DNA from: Desemzia sp045528445 | Lineage (GTDB): Bacteria; Bacillota; Bacilli; Lactobacillales; Carnobacteriaceae | Reading direction: 5' to 3' | NCBI RefSeq assembly: GCF_045528445.1 | Contig: NZ_JBGQQU010000030.1 | Location: forward strand, 1-45,522 | Length of the DNA: 45,522 nt | In this document: one piece after another, positions 33,627-42,064 of the stretch | Numbering within the stretch: the first letter of the stretch is position 1 | Layout: every line of letters begins with the position of its first letter | Notes under the pieces: generated by a model | The model's database searches: none | What the model saw: the letters and a program-made list of their open reading frames with translations, nothing else | What the model was told of the DNA's origin: nothing | Program-made: the position numbers and the translations under genes

Positions 33627-33808
33627 TAAATAAAATCATTTAATTTTAATCTTTCTAATCTAATTGTTATCCAAAGAGAGAATAGACAGAAATTTTTCGT
33701 AAAAATTCTTCTAAAAGCATTGAAGTTCAAAGGGATTTGTTATACAGTTAAACAAGTAATCCGTGAAACAAATTGTGTTTCACATTTGGAAAACAAGGAG
33801 TTGGAATG

Positions 33809-34525
33809 ATGAACCCAGAAGAGTTTAAAAAAGCCCTTCAAGAGAAAGGGATTCCGCTTACAGAAAAGAAAATGGAACAGTTTGAGCAATATTTAAAACT
33901 GTTGCAAGAGTGGAACGAAAAAATCAACTTAACCGCAATTACTCAACGTGAAGAAGTTTATCTGAAACATTTTTATGATTCGATTACAGCTGGATTGTAT
34001 GTGGATTTTACTAAAGGGGTCCAAAGCCTGTGTGATGTAGGTGCTGGTGCAGGATTTCCAAGCATCCCCCTAAAAATCGTTTTTCCAGAGTTGGAAGTAA
34101 CGATTGTTGATTCACTAAATAAGCGAATTCAATTTTTGAAATTACTAGTTGAGACATTAGGATTAGAAAATGTTCATTTGTACCATGATCGTGCAGAAAC
34201 ATTTGGTCAAAATAAGCAATTCAGAGAAACTTTTGACTATGTTACAGCCAGAGCTGTAGCCAGAATGAGTGTATTGTCGGAATTGTGTTTGCCTTTGGTT
34301 AAAAAGGGCGGAGCATTTATAGCTATGAAAGCAGCCAGCAGCGAAACAGAAATGCAAGACAGTAAAAAAGCCATTGCTACTTTAGGCGGTAAGTTTCGCG
34401 AGGAATTCTCTTTTGAGTTGCCGAATGAAGCTGGGGAACGTCATATCTTAGTGATCGATAAGAAAAAAGAGACCCCAAATAAATACCCTAGAAAACCAGG
34501 TACACCAAATAAAAATCCTTTATAA
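33809..34525 (+). CDS. rsmG: 16S rRNA (guanine527-N7)-methyltransferase RsmG
   Basis: Methylates G527 of 16S rRNA using S-adenosylmethionine. 238 aa from MNPEEF, the start used by homologues; AAGGAG (33795-33800) is eight bases upstream. A second ATG is immediately before it (33806), and a longer frame reaches 33773 without a ribosome site. SAM-binding motif CDVGAGAGFPSIPLKI; catalytic region TARAVARMSVLSELCLPL; typical end PRKPGTPNKNPL. First of the rsmG-noc-parA-parB block. Confidence 0.96.
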   Translation: MNPEEFKKALQEKGIPLTEKKMEQFEQYLKLLQEWNEKINLTAITQREEVYLKHFYDSITAGLYVDFTKGVQSLCDVGAGAGFPSIPLKIVFPELEVTIVDSLNKRIQFLKLLVETLGLENVHLYHDRAETFGQNKQFRETFDYVTARAVARMSVLSELCLPLVKKGGAFIAMKAASSETEMQDSKKAIATLGGKFREEFSFELPNEAGERHILVIDKKKETPNKYPRKPGTPNKNPL

Positions 34526-34659
34526 CGAACCAATTGCATGAGCATTTGAACAAGGATTGTCTTTTTGTGGCAGTACCTATGTTTTAAGAATGGCATTTGT
34601 TATAATAGAAGAGTATTTGGAGTTGTACAGAGTAGAAATTAAGGGGAGTTTAGCGAATT

Positions 34660-35532
34660 ATGGCTTTGTCTGATTTGTTTGGTTCAGGAAAATCCAAGAA
34701 AAAAACAGAGAAAATGGAAGAAATATTTGCGGAGGAACTCAGTGATTCATCAAAAGTGCAACAGATTCCGGTAAAAAATATTCGTCCCAACCAGTTCCAG
34801 CCTAGAAAAATCTTTAATGATGAAAAGCTGCAGGAACTTTCGCGTACTATAGAAGAGCATGGATTGATCCAACCGATCATTTTGCGTAAAACAGAAGAAG
34901 ATCATTATGAGATAATTGCTGGGGAACGTCGCTTTCGAGCTGTTCAACTATTAGAATGGACAGAAGTTACAGCGATCGTTACGGAAATGACGGATAAAGA
35001 AACCGCGTCGGTAGCGTTGATCGAGAATTTGCAGCGTGAAGAGTTGACTTCTATTGAAGAAGCGCAAGCGTATCGAGACTTGATGCACATGAATAAAATC
35101 ACCCAAGAGACATTAGCTGGACGTATTGGGAAAAGCCAATCTTTTGTAGCCAATAAACTGAGGTTGCTGAAGTTGTCTGAACCCGTCAGAACGGCTTTAT
35201 TGCAAAACGAGATCACTGAACGTCATGGACGTAGTTTGTTGGCAGTGGATACGGAAAAACAACAGGCATACCTTGGCCGGATCAAAGCAGAAAAATTAAC
35301 GGTCAAAGAAGTAGAACAACTGATCAAAAATGAAACTGCAGAGTTGACAAAAGAAGTTCCAAAAAAAGCTAGACGAAAAAGCGTCTCTAAAGATGTTCGT
35401 TTGGCGATGAATACGATCAAAAAAACAGTCTCTATGGTAAAAGAGACCGGTATGAAGATCAAAGCAACCGAAGAAAACTTAGAGGATGTTTATCGGATCA
35501 CGATTGAGATCCCTAAAGACAAAAAAGAATAA
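34660..35532 (+). CDS. noc: Nucleoid occlusion protein Noc
   Basis: ParB-related CTP-dependent clamp that binds its own DNA sites and the membrane to block FtsZ assembly over the nucleoid. 290 aa. The N-terminal amphipathic membrane helix is ALSDLFG. The CTPase domain shows GERRFRAVQLLEW and ENLQREELTSIEEAQAY. The central helix-turn-helix (LAGRIGKSQSFVANKLRLL) reads the Noc site. Basic linker near 235-250, dimerisation C-terminus. TATAAT at 34601-34606 and GGGGAG upstream. Distinguished from ParB (36419) by the N-terminus and recognition region. Confidence 0.94.
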   Translation: MALSDLFGSGKSKKKTEKMEEIFAEELSDSSKVQQIPVKNIRPNQFQPRKIFNDEKLQELSRTIEEHGLIQPIILRKTEEDHYEIIAGERRFRAVQLLEWTEVTAIVTEMTDKETASVALIENLQREELTSIEEAQAYRDLMHMNKITQETLAGRIGKSQSFVANKLRLLKLSEPVRTALLQNEITERHGRSLLAVDTEKQQAYLGRIKAEKLTVKEVEQLIKNETAELTKEVPKKARRKSVSKDVRLAMNTIKKTVSMVKETGMKIKATEENLEDVYRITIEIPKDKKE

Positions 35533-35574
35533 AGAGCGGCAAATGAAAAATCATTTGGAAAAGATGCGTATAAG

Positions 35575-35602
35575 GAGAGATGCGTGTCGTATCTCTCTTT
35601 TT
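35575..35602 (+). terminator. noc terminator
   Basis: GAGAGATGCG / CGTATCTCTC with a 3-nt loop, followed by five Ts. A new promoter (TATAAT at 35645-35650) precedes parA. Confidence 0.75.
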
Positions 35603-35664
35603 GTTTGGTGTTGGAAAAGAAGAATTGTTCAGCTTTAGCGAGTTTATAATATGGAGGAAATGAA

Positions 35665-36426
35665 ATGGCCCGAGTGATATCAGTAGCAAATCAAAAAGGC
35701 GGCGTTGGAAAAACAACCACAACGGTAAATCTAGGCGCTGCATTAGCGCATCAAGGAAAGAAGATTTTATTGATTGATATTGATGCACAAGGAAATGCGA
35801 CAAGTGGTTTAGGAGTACGTAAGGTAGATGTTGAAAAAGACATTTATGATGTGTTGGTAAATGAAACCCCGATAGCAGAAGTTGTCATGCCATCCTCTAG
35901 AGAAAATCTATGGGTAGTGCCGGCAACCATTCAGTTGGCTGGGGCAGAAATTGAATTAACGACGCAAATGGCTCGAGAATCTCGTCTAAAAAGTGCTTTA
36001 CGTGACTTGCAGGATGAGTACGATTATATTTTGATTGATTGTCCGCCTTCATTAGGGCATTTAACCATCAATGCTTTTACAGCTAGTGATTCCATTCTTA
36101 TCCCAGTACAATGTGAGTACTATGCTCTTGAAGGGTTAAGCCAATTGCTGAATACAGTCCGGCTGGTTCAAAAACACTTTAACCCTGATCTAAGAATCGA
36201 AGGGGTATTGCTGACGATGTTAGATGCGCGAACAAATCTCGGTTATGAAGTAGTGGATGAAGTGAAAAAATATTTCCGTGAAAAAGTTTATAAAACGATT
36301 ATTCCACGCAATATCCGTTTATCTGAAGCACCAAGCCATGGTTTATCTATTATTGATTACGATCCACGTTCCAGAGGTGCAGAAGTTTATGTTGAACTAG
36401 CAAAGGAAGTGTTAGCAGTTGGTTAA
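35665..36426 (+). CDS. parA: Chromosome partitioning ATPase ParA/Soj
   Basis: Deviant Walker ATPase that, with ParB, segregates origins and modulates DnaA. 253 aa. Deviant Walker A KGGVGKTTTTVN with the signature lysine, Walker A' DIDAQGNATSG, Walker B DYILIDCPPSLG. GGAGG before ATG. Its stop overlaps the parB start. Confidence 0.96.
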   Translation: MARVISVANQKGGVGKTTTTVNLGAALAHQGKKILLIDIDAQGNATSGLGVRKVDVEKDIYDVLVNETPIAEVVMPSSRENLWVVPATIQLAGAEIELTTQMARESRLKSALRDLQDEYDYILIDCPPSLGHLTINAFTASDSILIPVQCEYYALEGLSQLLNTVRLVQKHFNPDLRIEGVLLTMLDARTNLGYEVVDEVKKYFREKVYKTIIPRNIRLSEAPSHGLSIIDYDPRSRGAEVYVELAKEVLAVG

Positions 36427-37306
36427 TAAAAACAGTAAAGGTCTCGGCCGCGGAATCGATGCGTTGTTTACGGAATTTGCAGAATTTGATAAAGTGGACG
36501 CTAATGACGAACGGGTACAAGAGATTCAGTTGATCGAGATTCGTCCGAATCCTTATCAACCGCGCCGTACTTTTGACGAAGAAGCGTTGAATGAGTTAGC
36601 AGCTTCAATCAAACAGTCTGGTGTATTTCAGCCGATTATTTTACGAGAGTCTGCTGCAAAAGGGTTTGAAATCATTGCTGGAGAGCGCCGATTTAGAGCT
36701 TCTAAACTAGCTGGTAAAGATACGATTCCGGCTATTGTCAGAGAATTTGACGAAGAAACGATGATGCAAGTCGCTGTATTAGAAAACTTGCAACGAGAAG
36801 ACTTATCACCTCTTGAAGAAGCAGAAGCTTACAACATGTTAATGAAAAATTTGAAATTGACTCAAGAAGAAGTGGCTCAACGATTAGGAAAAAGCCGTCC
36901 GTACATCGCCAATTATTTAAGACTGTTGGGATTGCCAGAGGAAGTCAAAAAAATGTTGCAAACGAATACTATTTCAATGGGACAAGCCCGCACTCTATTG
37001 GGTTTAAAAGATAAAAAACAAATCGTCCGAGTGGCCAAAAAAGTGATCAAAGATAATCTGACCGTTCGACAAATCGAGCAGTTGGTATCACAGATGAATG
37101 AAAGCAAACAAAAACCACAGTCTAAAGAACCTGTGAAAAAGCCTTATTATATTCGTGAAAGCGAAGAGCGTTTGATGGATAAATTTGGCACAAATGTCTC
37201 AATCAATGACAAGAAAAGCAAAGGAAAGATTGAAATTGAGTATCTTTCTACAGAGGATTTAACTCGGATCTTGGATATTCTTGAGATCCAATTTGATGAG
37301 GAATGA
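36419..37306 (+). CDS. parB: Chromosome partitioning protein ParB/Spo0J
   Basis: CTP-dependent clamp that loads at parS and recruits SMC; stimulates ParA. 295 aa. N-terminus GLGRGIDALF; CTPase motifs GERRFRASKLAG and ENLQREDLSPLEEAEAY; helix-turn-helix VAQRLGKSRPYIANYLRLLGLP; C-terminal dimerisation domain. TTG start inside the last codons of parA (8-bp overlap), AGGAAG upstream, so translation is coupled. Candidate parS at 43949-43964 and 17652-17667. Confidence 0.96.
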   Translation: MVNKNSKGLGRGIDALFTEFAEFDKVDANDERVQEIQLIEIRPNPYQPRRTFDEEALNELAASIKQSGVFQPIILRESAAKGFEIIAGERRFRASKLAGKDTIPAIVREFDEETMMQVAVLENLQREDLSPLEEAEAYNMLMKNLKLTQEEVAQRLGKSRPYIANYLRLLGLPEEVKKMLQTNTISMGQARTLLGLKDKKQIVRVAKKVIKDNLTVRQIEQLVSQMNESKQKPQSKEPVKKPYYIRESEERLMDKFGTNVSINDKKSKGKIEIEYLSTEDLTRILDILEIQFDEE

Positions 37307-37340
37307 GTCCGGGCATAACTAAAGAATGGAAGTGGCTTTG

Positions 37341-37550
37341 ATGTATGATTTAAACGATATTGTAGAAATGAAAAAACCGCATCCTTGTGGCGCAAATCGC
37401 TGGCAAATCATCCGTATGGGAATGGATATTCGCATCAAGTGCACAAAGTGCGGTCATATGGTCATGATGCCGAGAAGAGATTTTGAACGGAAAATGAAAA
37501 AAGTTCTTGAAACTGCAGAGAAGAAAAGTGAATCGAGCAGTAAATTTTAA
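37341..37550 (+). CDS. DUF951 protein
   Basis: 69 aa from this ATG; the family is almost always found beside parB and ychF in Firmicutes. Conserved KKPHPCGANRWQIIRMGMDI and CTKCGHMVMMPR: three cysteines and a histidine could hold a metal. A start five codons earlier (37326) has no ribosome site. Function not established. Confidence 0.9.
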   Translation: MYDLNDIVEMKKPHPCGANRWQIIRMGMDIRIKCTKCGHMVMMPRRDFERKMKKVLETAEKKSESSSKF

Positions 37551-37572
37551 TCATAGAAAGTGAGCAGATAGT

Positions 37573-38673
37573 ATGCCATTAACAGCAGGAATAGTAGGAT
37601 TGCCAAATGTGGGGAAATCAACATTGTTTAACGCCATCACCAAAGCAGGAGCAGAAGCAGCAAATTACCCGTTTGCAACGATCGACCCTAACGTAGGAGT
37701 AGTAGAAGTACCGGATTACCGTTTGAATCGATTGACTGAACTAGTTGAACCGAAACGAACTGTTCCCACAACTTTTGAGTTTACAGATATTGCTGGAATC
37801 GTTAAAGGGGCTAGTAAAGGAGAAGGACTGGGAAATAAATTCTTGGCTAATATCCGTGAAGTAGATGCGATTTGTCAAGTCGTGCGTTGTTTTGATGATG
37901 ACAATATCACGCATGTTAGCGGAAAAGTAGATCCGATCGATGATATCGAAACAATCAACTTAGAGTTGGTATTGGCGGATTTAGAGTCTGTTGATAAACG
38001 TCAAAAACGTGTAGCTAAAATGGCTAAAACTAAAGACAAGGAAGCTATGGCTGAATTAGCGGTTTTAAATAAAATCAAGCCGGCTTTAGAAGCTGGGCAA
38101 CCCGCTCGTTCAGTAGACTTTACCGACGATGAAATGCCGACAGTAAAAAGCTTTTTCTTGTTAACAACAAAACCTGTTTTATATGTAGCTAACGTTGCAG
38201 AAGACGATATTACGAATGCTGATAAAAACGAATATGTAAAACAAGTGCGCGAGTATGCGGCTAAAGAAAATGCAGAAGTGATCGTGATTTGTGCACGTGC
38301 GGAAGAAGAAATTGCTGAACTGGATGATGATGAAAAAGCCATGTTCTTAGAAGACTTGGGAATTGAAGAAGCTGGTTTAGACAAATTGATTCGTTCTGCT
38401 TACAATCTACTAGGCTTGGGCACTTATTTCACAGCTGGTGTACAAGAAGTACGAGCTTGGACATTTAAAAAAGGCATGAAAGCTCCTCAAGCAGCCGGAG
38501 TAATCCATACAGATTTTGAACGAGGCTTTATTCGCGCTGAAACCATCGCTTATGAAGACTTTGATCAACTGGGCAGTGAAAAAGCAGCGAAAGAAGCAGG
38601 TAAAATGCGTTCAGAAGGTAAAGAGTATGTAGTTCAAGACGGCGACATTATGCTCTTTAGATTTAATGTATAG
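37573..38673 (+). CDS. ychF: Ribosome-associated ATPase YchF (OBG family)
   Basis: 366 aa. OBG-type P-loop GLPNVGKSTLFNAITKAG; G2 and G3 region DIAGIVKGASKGEG; the NKxD position departs from the GTPase motif (VANVAEDD), consistent with the ATP preference of this family. C-terminal TGS domain from about 280 (AWTFKKGMKAPQAAGVIHTDFE) and the ending MLFRFNV. Linked to ribosomes and stress responses in other bacteria. ATG with a GTGAGC-type weak site; follows DUF951 after 22 nt. Confidence 0.95.
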   Translation: MPLTAGIVGLPNVGKSTLFNAITKAGAEAANYPFATIDPNVGVVEVPDYRLNRLTELVEPKRTVPTTFEFTDIAGIVKGASKGEGLGNKFLANIREVDAICQVVRCFDDDNITHVSGKVDPIDDIETINLELVLADLESVDKRQKRVAKMAKTKDKEAMAELAVLNKIKPALEAGQPARSVDFTDDEMPTVKSFFLLTTKPVLYVANVAEDDITNADKNEYVKQVREYAAKENAEVIVICARAEEEIAELDDDEKAMFLEDLGIEEAGLDKLIRSAYNLLGLGTYFTAGVQEVRAWTFKKGMKAPQAAGVIHTDFERGFIRAETIAYEDFDQLGSEKAAKEAGKMRSEGKEYVVQDGDIMLFRFNV

Positions 38674-38696
38674 ACTAAATAGGGGGCTTTAAATCG

Positions 38697-39413
38697 GTGA
38701 AGAAGAATGAAGAGAAAAAAGTAAACGCTGAACAAGCAGTAGATAATTTGGTAGCGTTGAAAGAAGAAAATACTACTTTATATGCACAATTGACTAACAA
38801 AAATGAAGATTACATGGCTAAACTGGACAAACGTTTGATAGAAGCTAATTACCCAGATGATGACAAAACAAGAGTGTTTAACGACATGTTAAAGAATATC
38901 ATTTCTCAACAAGCTTCTGGAATAACAGCCCGTAAATTATATGGTACGGTTACCGAGCGTTCTATTGAAATCGTTGAAGGTCCTCAACAAGCGGTTGACG
39001 GGAAAGCAGAACGTTCCGAAGATTGGAAGCTGTACGTAGATGGAGCACTGATGTTGGGTGGAATGTTTGCTTTGATTACAGGATTGTCCGCTTTGTTGGG
39101 AGATGGGGCTAATTCTACGGGTATGGGAATCATCACTCTTCTATTGAACTTCATAGTGGGGGGATTTGTTATTTTGGCGATCACTAAGAATGCACCTACT
39201 CAAGGCGTCAAAGGAAGTTTATTGCGCTACATTTTAGTTTCCGTTGTAGCGATGTTTGCTTGGATTATCGTCATGACCGGATCAATGGCTCTTCTCCCAA
39301 CTTCAATCAACGTCGTGTTGCCAGGCATCGTTAATCTGATTATCGGAGCACTTGCCTTTGCAGGGAAATGGTACTTCAAACGCAAATACCACGTAAAAGG
39401 GACCTTATTTTAA
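38697..39413 (+). CDS. DUF1129 membrane protein
   Basis: 238 aa. N-terminal cytoplasmic helical part about 1-110, including the LYAQLTNKNEDYMAKLDKRL segment, then four membrane helices (about 115-135, 145-162, 176-196, 205-225) and a short basic tail KRKYHVKGTLF. GTG start with AGGGGG upstream. The family typically sits next to ychF or guaB in lactic acid bacteria; function unknown. A stop-proximal repeat begins at its stop codon. Confidence 0.88.
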   Translation: MKKNEEKKVNAEQAVDNLVALKEENTTLYAQLTNKNEDYMAKLDKRLIEANYPDDDKTRVFNDMLKNIISQQASGITARKLYGTVTERSIEIVEGPQQAVDGKAERSEDWKLYVDGALMLGGMFALITGLSALLGDGANSTGMGIITLLLNFIVGGFVILAITKNAPTQGVKGSLLRYILVSVVAMFAWIIVMTGSMALLPTSINVVLPGIVNLIIGALAFAGKWYFKRKYHVKGTLF

Positions 39414-39736
39414 GAGCGTGGAGCAACCCATTTTGATTTCCAAAACACGTTATACTTACTGAACGACTTGCGACTGTGACAGTGGGAGGTTCTTTCCGAA
39501 CAGTTGCGATTATGCAATGTTCATACAAAATAACTTAAGCTGCTGATTCCATTCGAGATTTATTTTCGAATCGAATCAGCAGTTTTTTATTTTGCTATTT
39601 GGAATGAGGAACAAATGAGAAAAGGAGGCAAATCTTGAAAGAAATGGGAAAACGGCTTGACGCAAGGGGGTTATTTTGATAGGTTAGATAGTAAAAAATC
39701 TGACAAAAGTTCAGTATATTTGAGAAGGAGTGCTTG
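39414..39736. other. DUF1129-guaB intergenic region
   Basis: 323 nt. It starts with a degenerate stop-proximal repeat (TAAGAGCGTGGAGCAACC from 39411), then the terminator at 39539-39586 and the guaB promoter region (TTGACG near 39659). No guanine riboswitch or PurR-type site was recognised. Confidence 0.6.
39539..39586 (+). terminator. Terminator downstream of the DUF1129 gene
   Basis: GCTGCTGATTC pairs with GAATCAGCAG around an inner TTCGA helix, followed by six Ts. Confidence 0.85.
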
Positions 39737-41224
39737 ATGGAAATGTCTAACTGGGAAACGAAATTTGCTAAAAAAGGGTTTACGTTTGATGATGTTTTAT
39801 TAATGCCGGCGGAAAGCCATGTATTGCCGAATGATGTAGATTTGAGTGTTCAATTGACTAAAAAGATTAAATTGAATATTCCAATTATGAGTGCAAGTAT
39901 GGATACTGTAACAGATGCAAATATGGCGATTGCTATGGCGCGTCAAGGCGGGTTAGGTGTTATTCATAAAAATATGAGTATTGAAGCGCAAGCTGATGAA
40001 GTACGTAAAGTAAAACGTTCAGAAAGCGGCGTTATTATTGATCCATTTTATTTGACTCCTGATCATCTTGTTTCAGATGCAGAAGCATTGATGTCCCGTT
40101 ACCGTATCAGCGGTGTTCCAGTTGTCAACACAATGGAAGAACGCACATTAGTAGGAATTTTAACGAATCGTGATATGCGTTTCATCACAGATTACTCTCA
40201 AAAAATCAATGATGTCATGACGAAAGATAAACTTGTTACGGCTCCAGAAGGTACTTCTCTCAAAGAAGCAGAACAGTTATTGCATCAACACAAAATTGAA
40301 AAATTACCCTTAGTAGATAAAGAGGGTCGTTTGAGTGGGTTGATCACAATCAAAGATATTGAAAAGATCATCCAATTCCCTAATGGCGCTAAAGACAAAC
40401 ATGGTCGTTTATTAGTTGCTGCAGCAGTAGGAGTAACAAGTGATACGTTTGAACGTGCTCAAGCGTTAATTGACGCAGGTGTGGATGCTATTATTGTGGA
40501 TACAGCCCATGGACATAGTGCCGGCGTTATCCGTAAAATCAAAGAAATTCGTGAAGAATTCCCAAATATTGATTTAATTGCTGGTAACGTGGCAACAGGC
40601 GCAGCAACTAGAGCGTTGTTCGATGTTGGAGTTGACGTTGTAAAAGTTGGTATTGGACCAGGTTCTATTTGTACGACACGTGTTGTTGCGGGTGTTGGTG
40701 TTCCTCAAATCACAGCGATTTACGATGCAGCTACAGCTGCTAAAGAGTATGGCAAATCTATTATTGCTGATGGCGGAATCAAGTATTCTGGAGACATTGT
40801 TAAAGCGATGGCTGCTGGAGGACACGCAGTAATGCTGGGCAGCATGTTAGCTGGTACAGATGAATCTCCAGGTGAATTCGAGATTTTCCAAGGACGCCGT
40901 TTCAAGACTTATCGTGGAATGGGCAGCTTAGGCGCAATGAAAGCTGGTTCCAGTGATCGTTACTTCCAAAAAGCAACCAATGAAGCGAATAAGCTAGTTC
41001 CTGAAGGTATCGAAGGACGTGTAGCTTATAAAGGAAGCGTCCAAGATATTATTTTCCAAATGCTTGGCGGAATCCGTTCAGGTATGGGATATGTTGGAGC
41101 AGGAAATTTAAAAGAGCTTCGTGAAGATGCTCAATTTGTTCAAATGAGTGGTGCAGGTTTACGCGAATCTCACCCACACGATGTACAAATTACAAAAGAA
41201 TCACCAAACTACTCTATTCAGTAA
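39737..41224 (+). CDS. guaB: Inosine-5'-monophosphate dehydrogenase
   Basis: NAD-dependent oxidation of IMP to XMP, the committed step of GMP synthesis. 495 aa from this ATG. TIM barrel with a CBS-pair insert (about 95-205). The catalytic loop cysteine is in GIGPGSICTTRVVAGVGVPQ; the mobile flap shows YRGMGSLGAMKAGSSDRYFQ. AAGGAG is six bases upstream; a TTG one codon earlier is possible. Stop-proximal repeats and a terminator follow. Confidence 0.97.
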   Translation: MEMSNWETKFAKKGFTFDDVLLMPAESHVLPNDVDLSVQLTKKIKLNIPIMSASMDTVTDANMAIAMARQGGLGVIHKNMSIEAQADEVRKVKRSESGVIIDPFYLTPDHLVSDAEALMSRYRISGVPVVNTMEERTLVGILTNRDMRFITDYSQKINDVMTKDKLVTAPEGTSLKEAEQLLHQHKIEKLPLVDKEGRLSGLITIKDIEKIIQFPNGAKDKHGRLLVAAAVGVTSDTFERAQALIDAGVDAIIVDTAHGHSAGVIRKIKEIREEFPNIDLIAGNVATGAATRALFDVGVDVVKVGIGPGSICTTRVVAGVGVPQITAIYDAATAAKEYGKSIIADGGIKYSGDIVKAMAAGGHAVMLGSMLAGTDESPGEFEIFQGRRFKTYRGMGSLGAMKAGSSDRYFQKATNEANKLVPEGIEGRVAYKGSVQDIIFQMLGGIRSGMGYVGAGNLKELREDAQFVQMSGAGLRESHPHDVQITKESPNYSIQ

Positions 41225-41226
41225 GA

Positions 41227-41377
41227 TAAGAGCGTGACGCAAGCCGTTTAGACTCTCGTAGAGTTCATCTCCTCCTTTTAATTGGGTGCTTTTCCCAAAC
41301 AAAAGGAGGAGTGAAATCATAGAGAGTCTGGCTTGCATAACGCGTCTAGTAAGAGCGTGACGCAAGCCGTTTAGACT
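41227..41377 (+). repeat. 28-bp direct repeat flanking a large hairpin after guaB
   Basis: A perfect 28-bp repeat starting TAAGAGCGTGACGCAAGCC occurs at 41227-41254 and 41350-41377. Between them is a nested hairpin: GCAAGCC (41239-41245)/GGCTTGC (41330-41336), AGACTCTC (41250-41257)/GAGAGTCT (41322-41329), CTCCTCCTTTT (41269-41279)/AAAAGGAGGAG (41301-41311). The first copy directly follows the guaB stop. Confidence 0.85.
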
Positions 41378-41408
41378 AAAAGATTGTCTCAGTTGAGGCA
41401 GTCTTTTT
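41378..41408 (+). terminator. guaB terminator
   Basis: AAGATTGTCTC pairs with GAGGCAGTCTT (two G-T pairs), loop AGTT, followed by a T run. Confidence 0.85.
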
Positions 41409-41461
41409 TTGTAAATTAAAATTTAGATATTTTAAGATTTCGTTTGGCTTGAAGAAAAGAG

Positions 41462-41640
41462 AAAAAATTCTTCCAAAATCGTGATTGCTGGGTGAAAGCC
41501 ATGGGACCGCTTTGAGTCGAAAAGTGTCTCAAAGCTTTCAAACCTCAAAGTCCAAATAAATGCTGAAGCGTTAACTCGGACTAATTCGCATTTCATCTTG
41601 AACATAGCTACCAGCAATCACGATTTCTCCAGAATTTTTT
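41462..41640. repeat. Structured repeat, copy 3 of 3
   Basis: About 179 nt. Perfect 15-bp closing stem: AATCGTGATTGCTGG (41477-41491) with CCAGCAATCACGATT (41611-41625). P2: GCTTTGAG (41509-41516) with CTCAAAGC (41528-41535). P3: AGTCC (41549-41553) with GGACT (41578-41582). Stem bases differ from copies 1 and 2 but pair fully; the loop blocks GCTGAAGCG and TAATTCGCATTTCATC are kept. Confidence 0.78.
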
Positions 41641-41781
41641 TGTGTGTGAAAGTTAAGAGAGTTTATTTTTGAAACTATTTTTGCTTATTAAGAGAAATAT
41701 ATTGGAAGTAATAAAAGCTGTCTTAGAAGAACTTAAGTAGCGTAAATGACTAATCGTTGTACTATATTCTAAAAAAGCATA

Positions 41782-41848
41782 GGCGCTGGACTTCGCTACG
41801 CATACCGAATCCGTACTTCGCTAACGCTCCAACGGTTTCGGCAAAGCG
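41782..41848. repeat. Palindromic module, copy B
   Basis: The reverse complement of this 67-nt segment (starting CGCTTTGCCGAAACCGTTGG) matches copy A at 21551-21610, including TTGGAGCG, TAGCGA, GTACGGAT and GGTATGCG. Here it stands alone, not inside a structured repeat. Confidence 0.7.
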
Positions 41849-41940
41849 TTCCTATGGATCTCACCAAGCACACTCGATTCTGGGGGAGATTTTACTAAGC
41901 AGCTGAATCATTTTCTGCGCATCTGTCTATTGAGATTTTC

Positions 41941-41978
41941 TTATAGCCAGTAGTCTAAACACTCTTCTCCACTCTCTT
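41941..41978 (-). repeat. Stop-proximal-type repeat without a gene
   Basis: It shares the 18-mer TTATAGCCAGTAGTCTAA and similar flanks with 17029-17067. No minus-strand gene ends here, so it is either a relic or independent of coding sequence. Confidence 0.65.
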
Positions 41979-42064
41979 AAAACTTAATCATTATTTTACC
42001 TTTAGAGCGGCTATTTTTTGTTATGATGAAGGTGACTATATTCTAAGAAAAACGAGGGATTGTT

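Larger units (their letters stand above)
41225..42064. other. guaB-response regulator intergenic region, repeat-rich
   Basis: 840 nt without a gene. In order: a duplicated stop-proximal repeat enclosing a large hairpin (41227-41377), the guaB terminator, structured repeat copy 3 (41462-41640), palindromic module copy B (41782-41848), a minus-strand stop-proximal repeat (41941-41978) and the regulator promoter (TATGAT at 42022-42027). Confidence 0.75.

Noticed and set aside
33763..33783. parS pair upstream of rsmG
   Set aside because: GTGAAAC and GTTTCAC form an inverted repeat but are separated by 7 nt and do not make a parS palindrome.
39414..39736. Purine riboswitch upstream of guaB
   Set aside because: No purine aptamer core could be found; only a terminator and a degenerate repeat.
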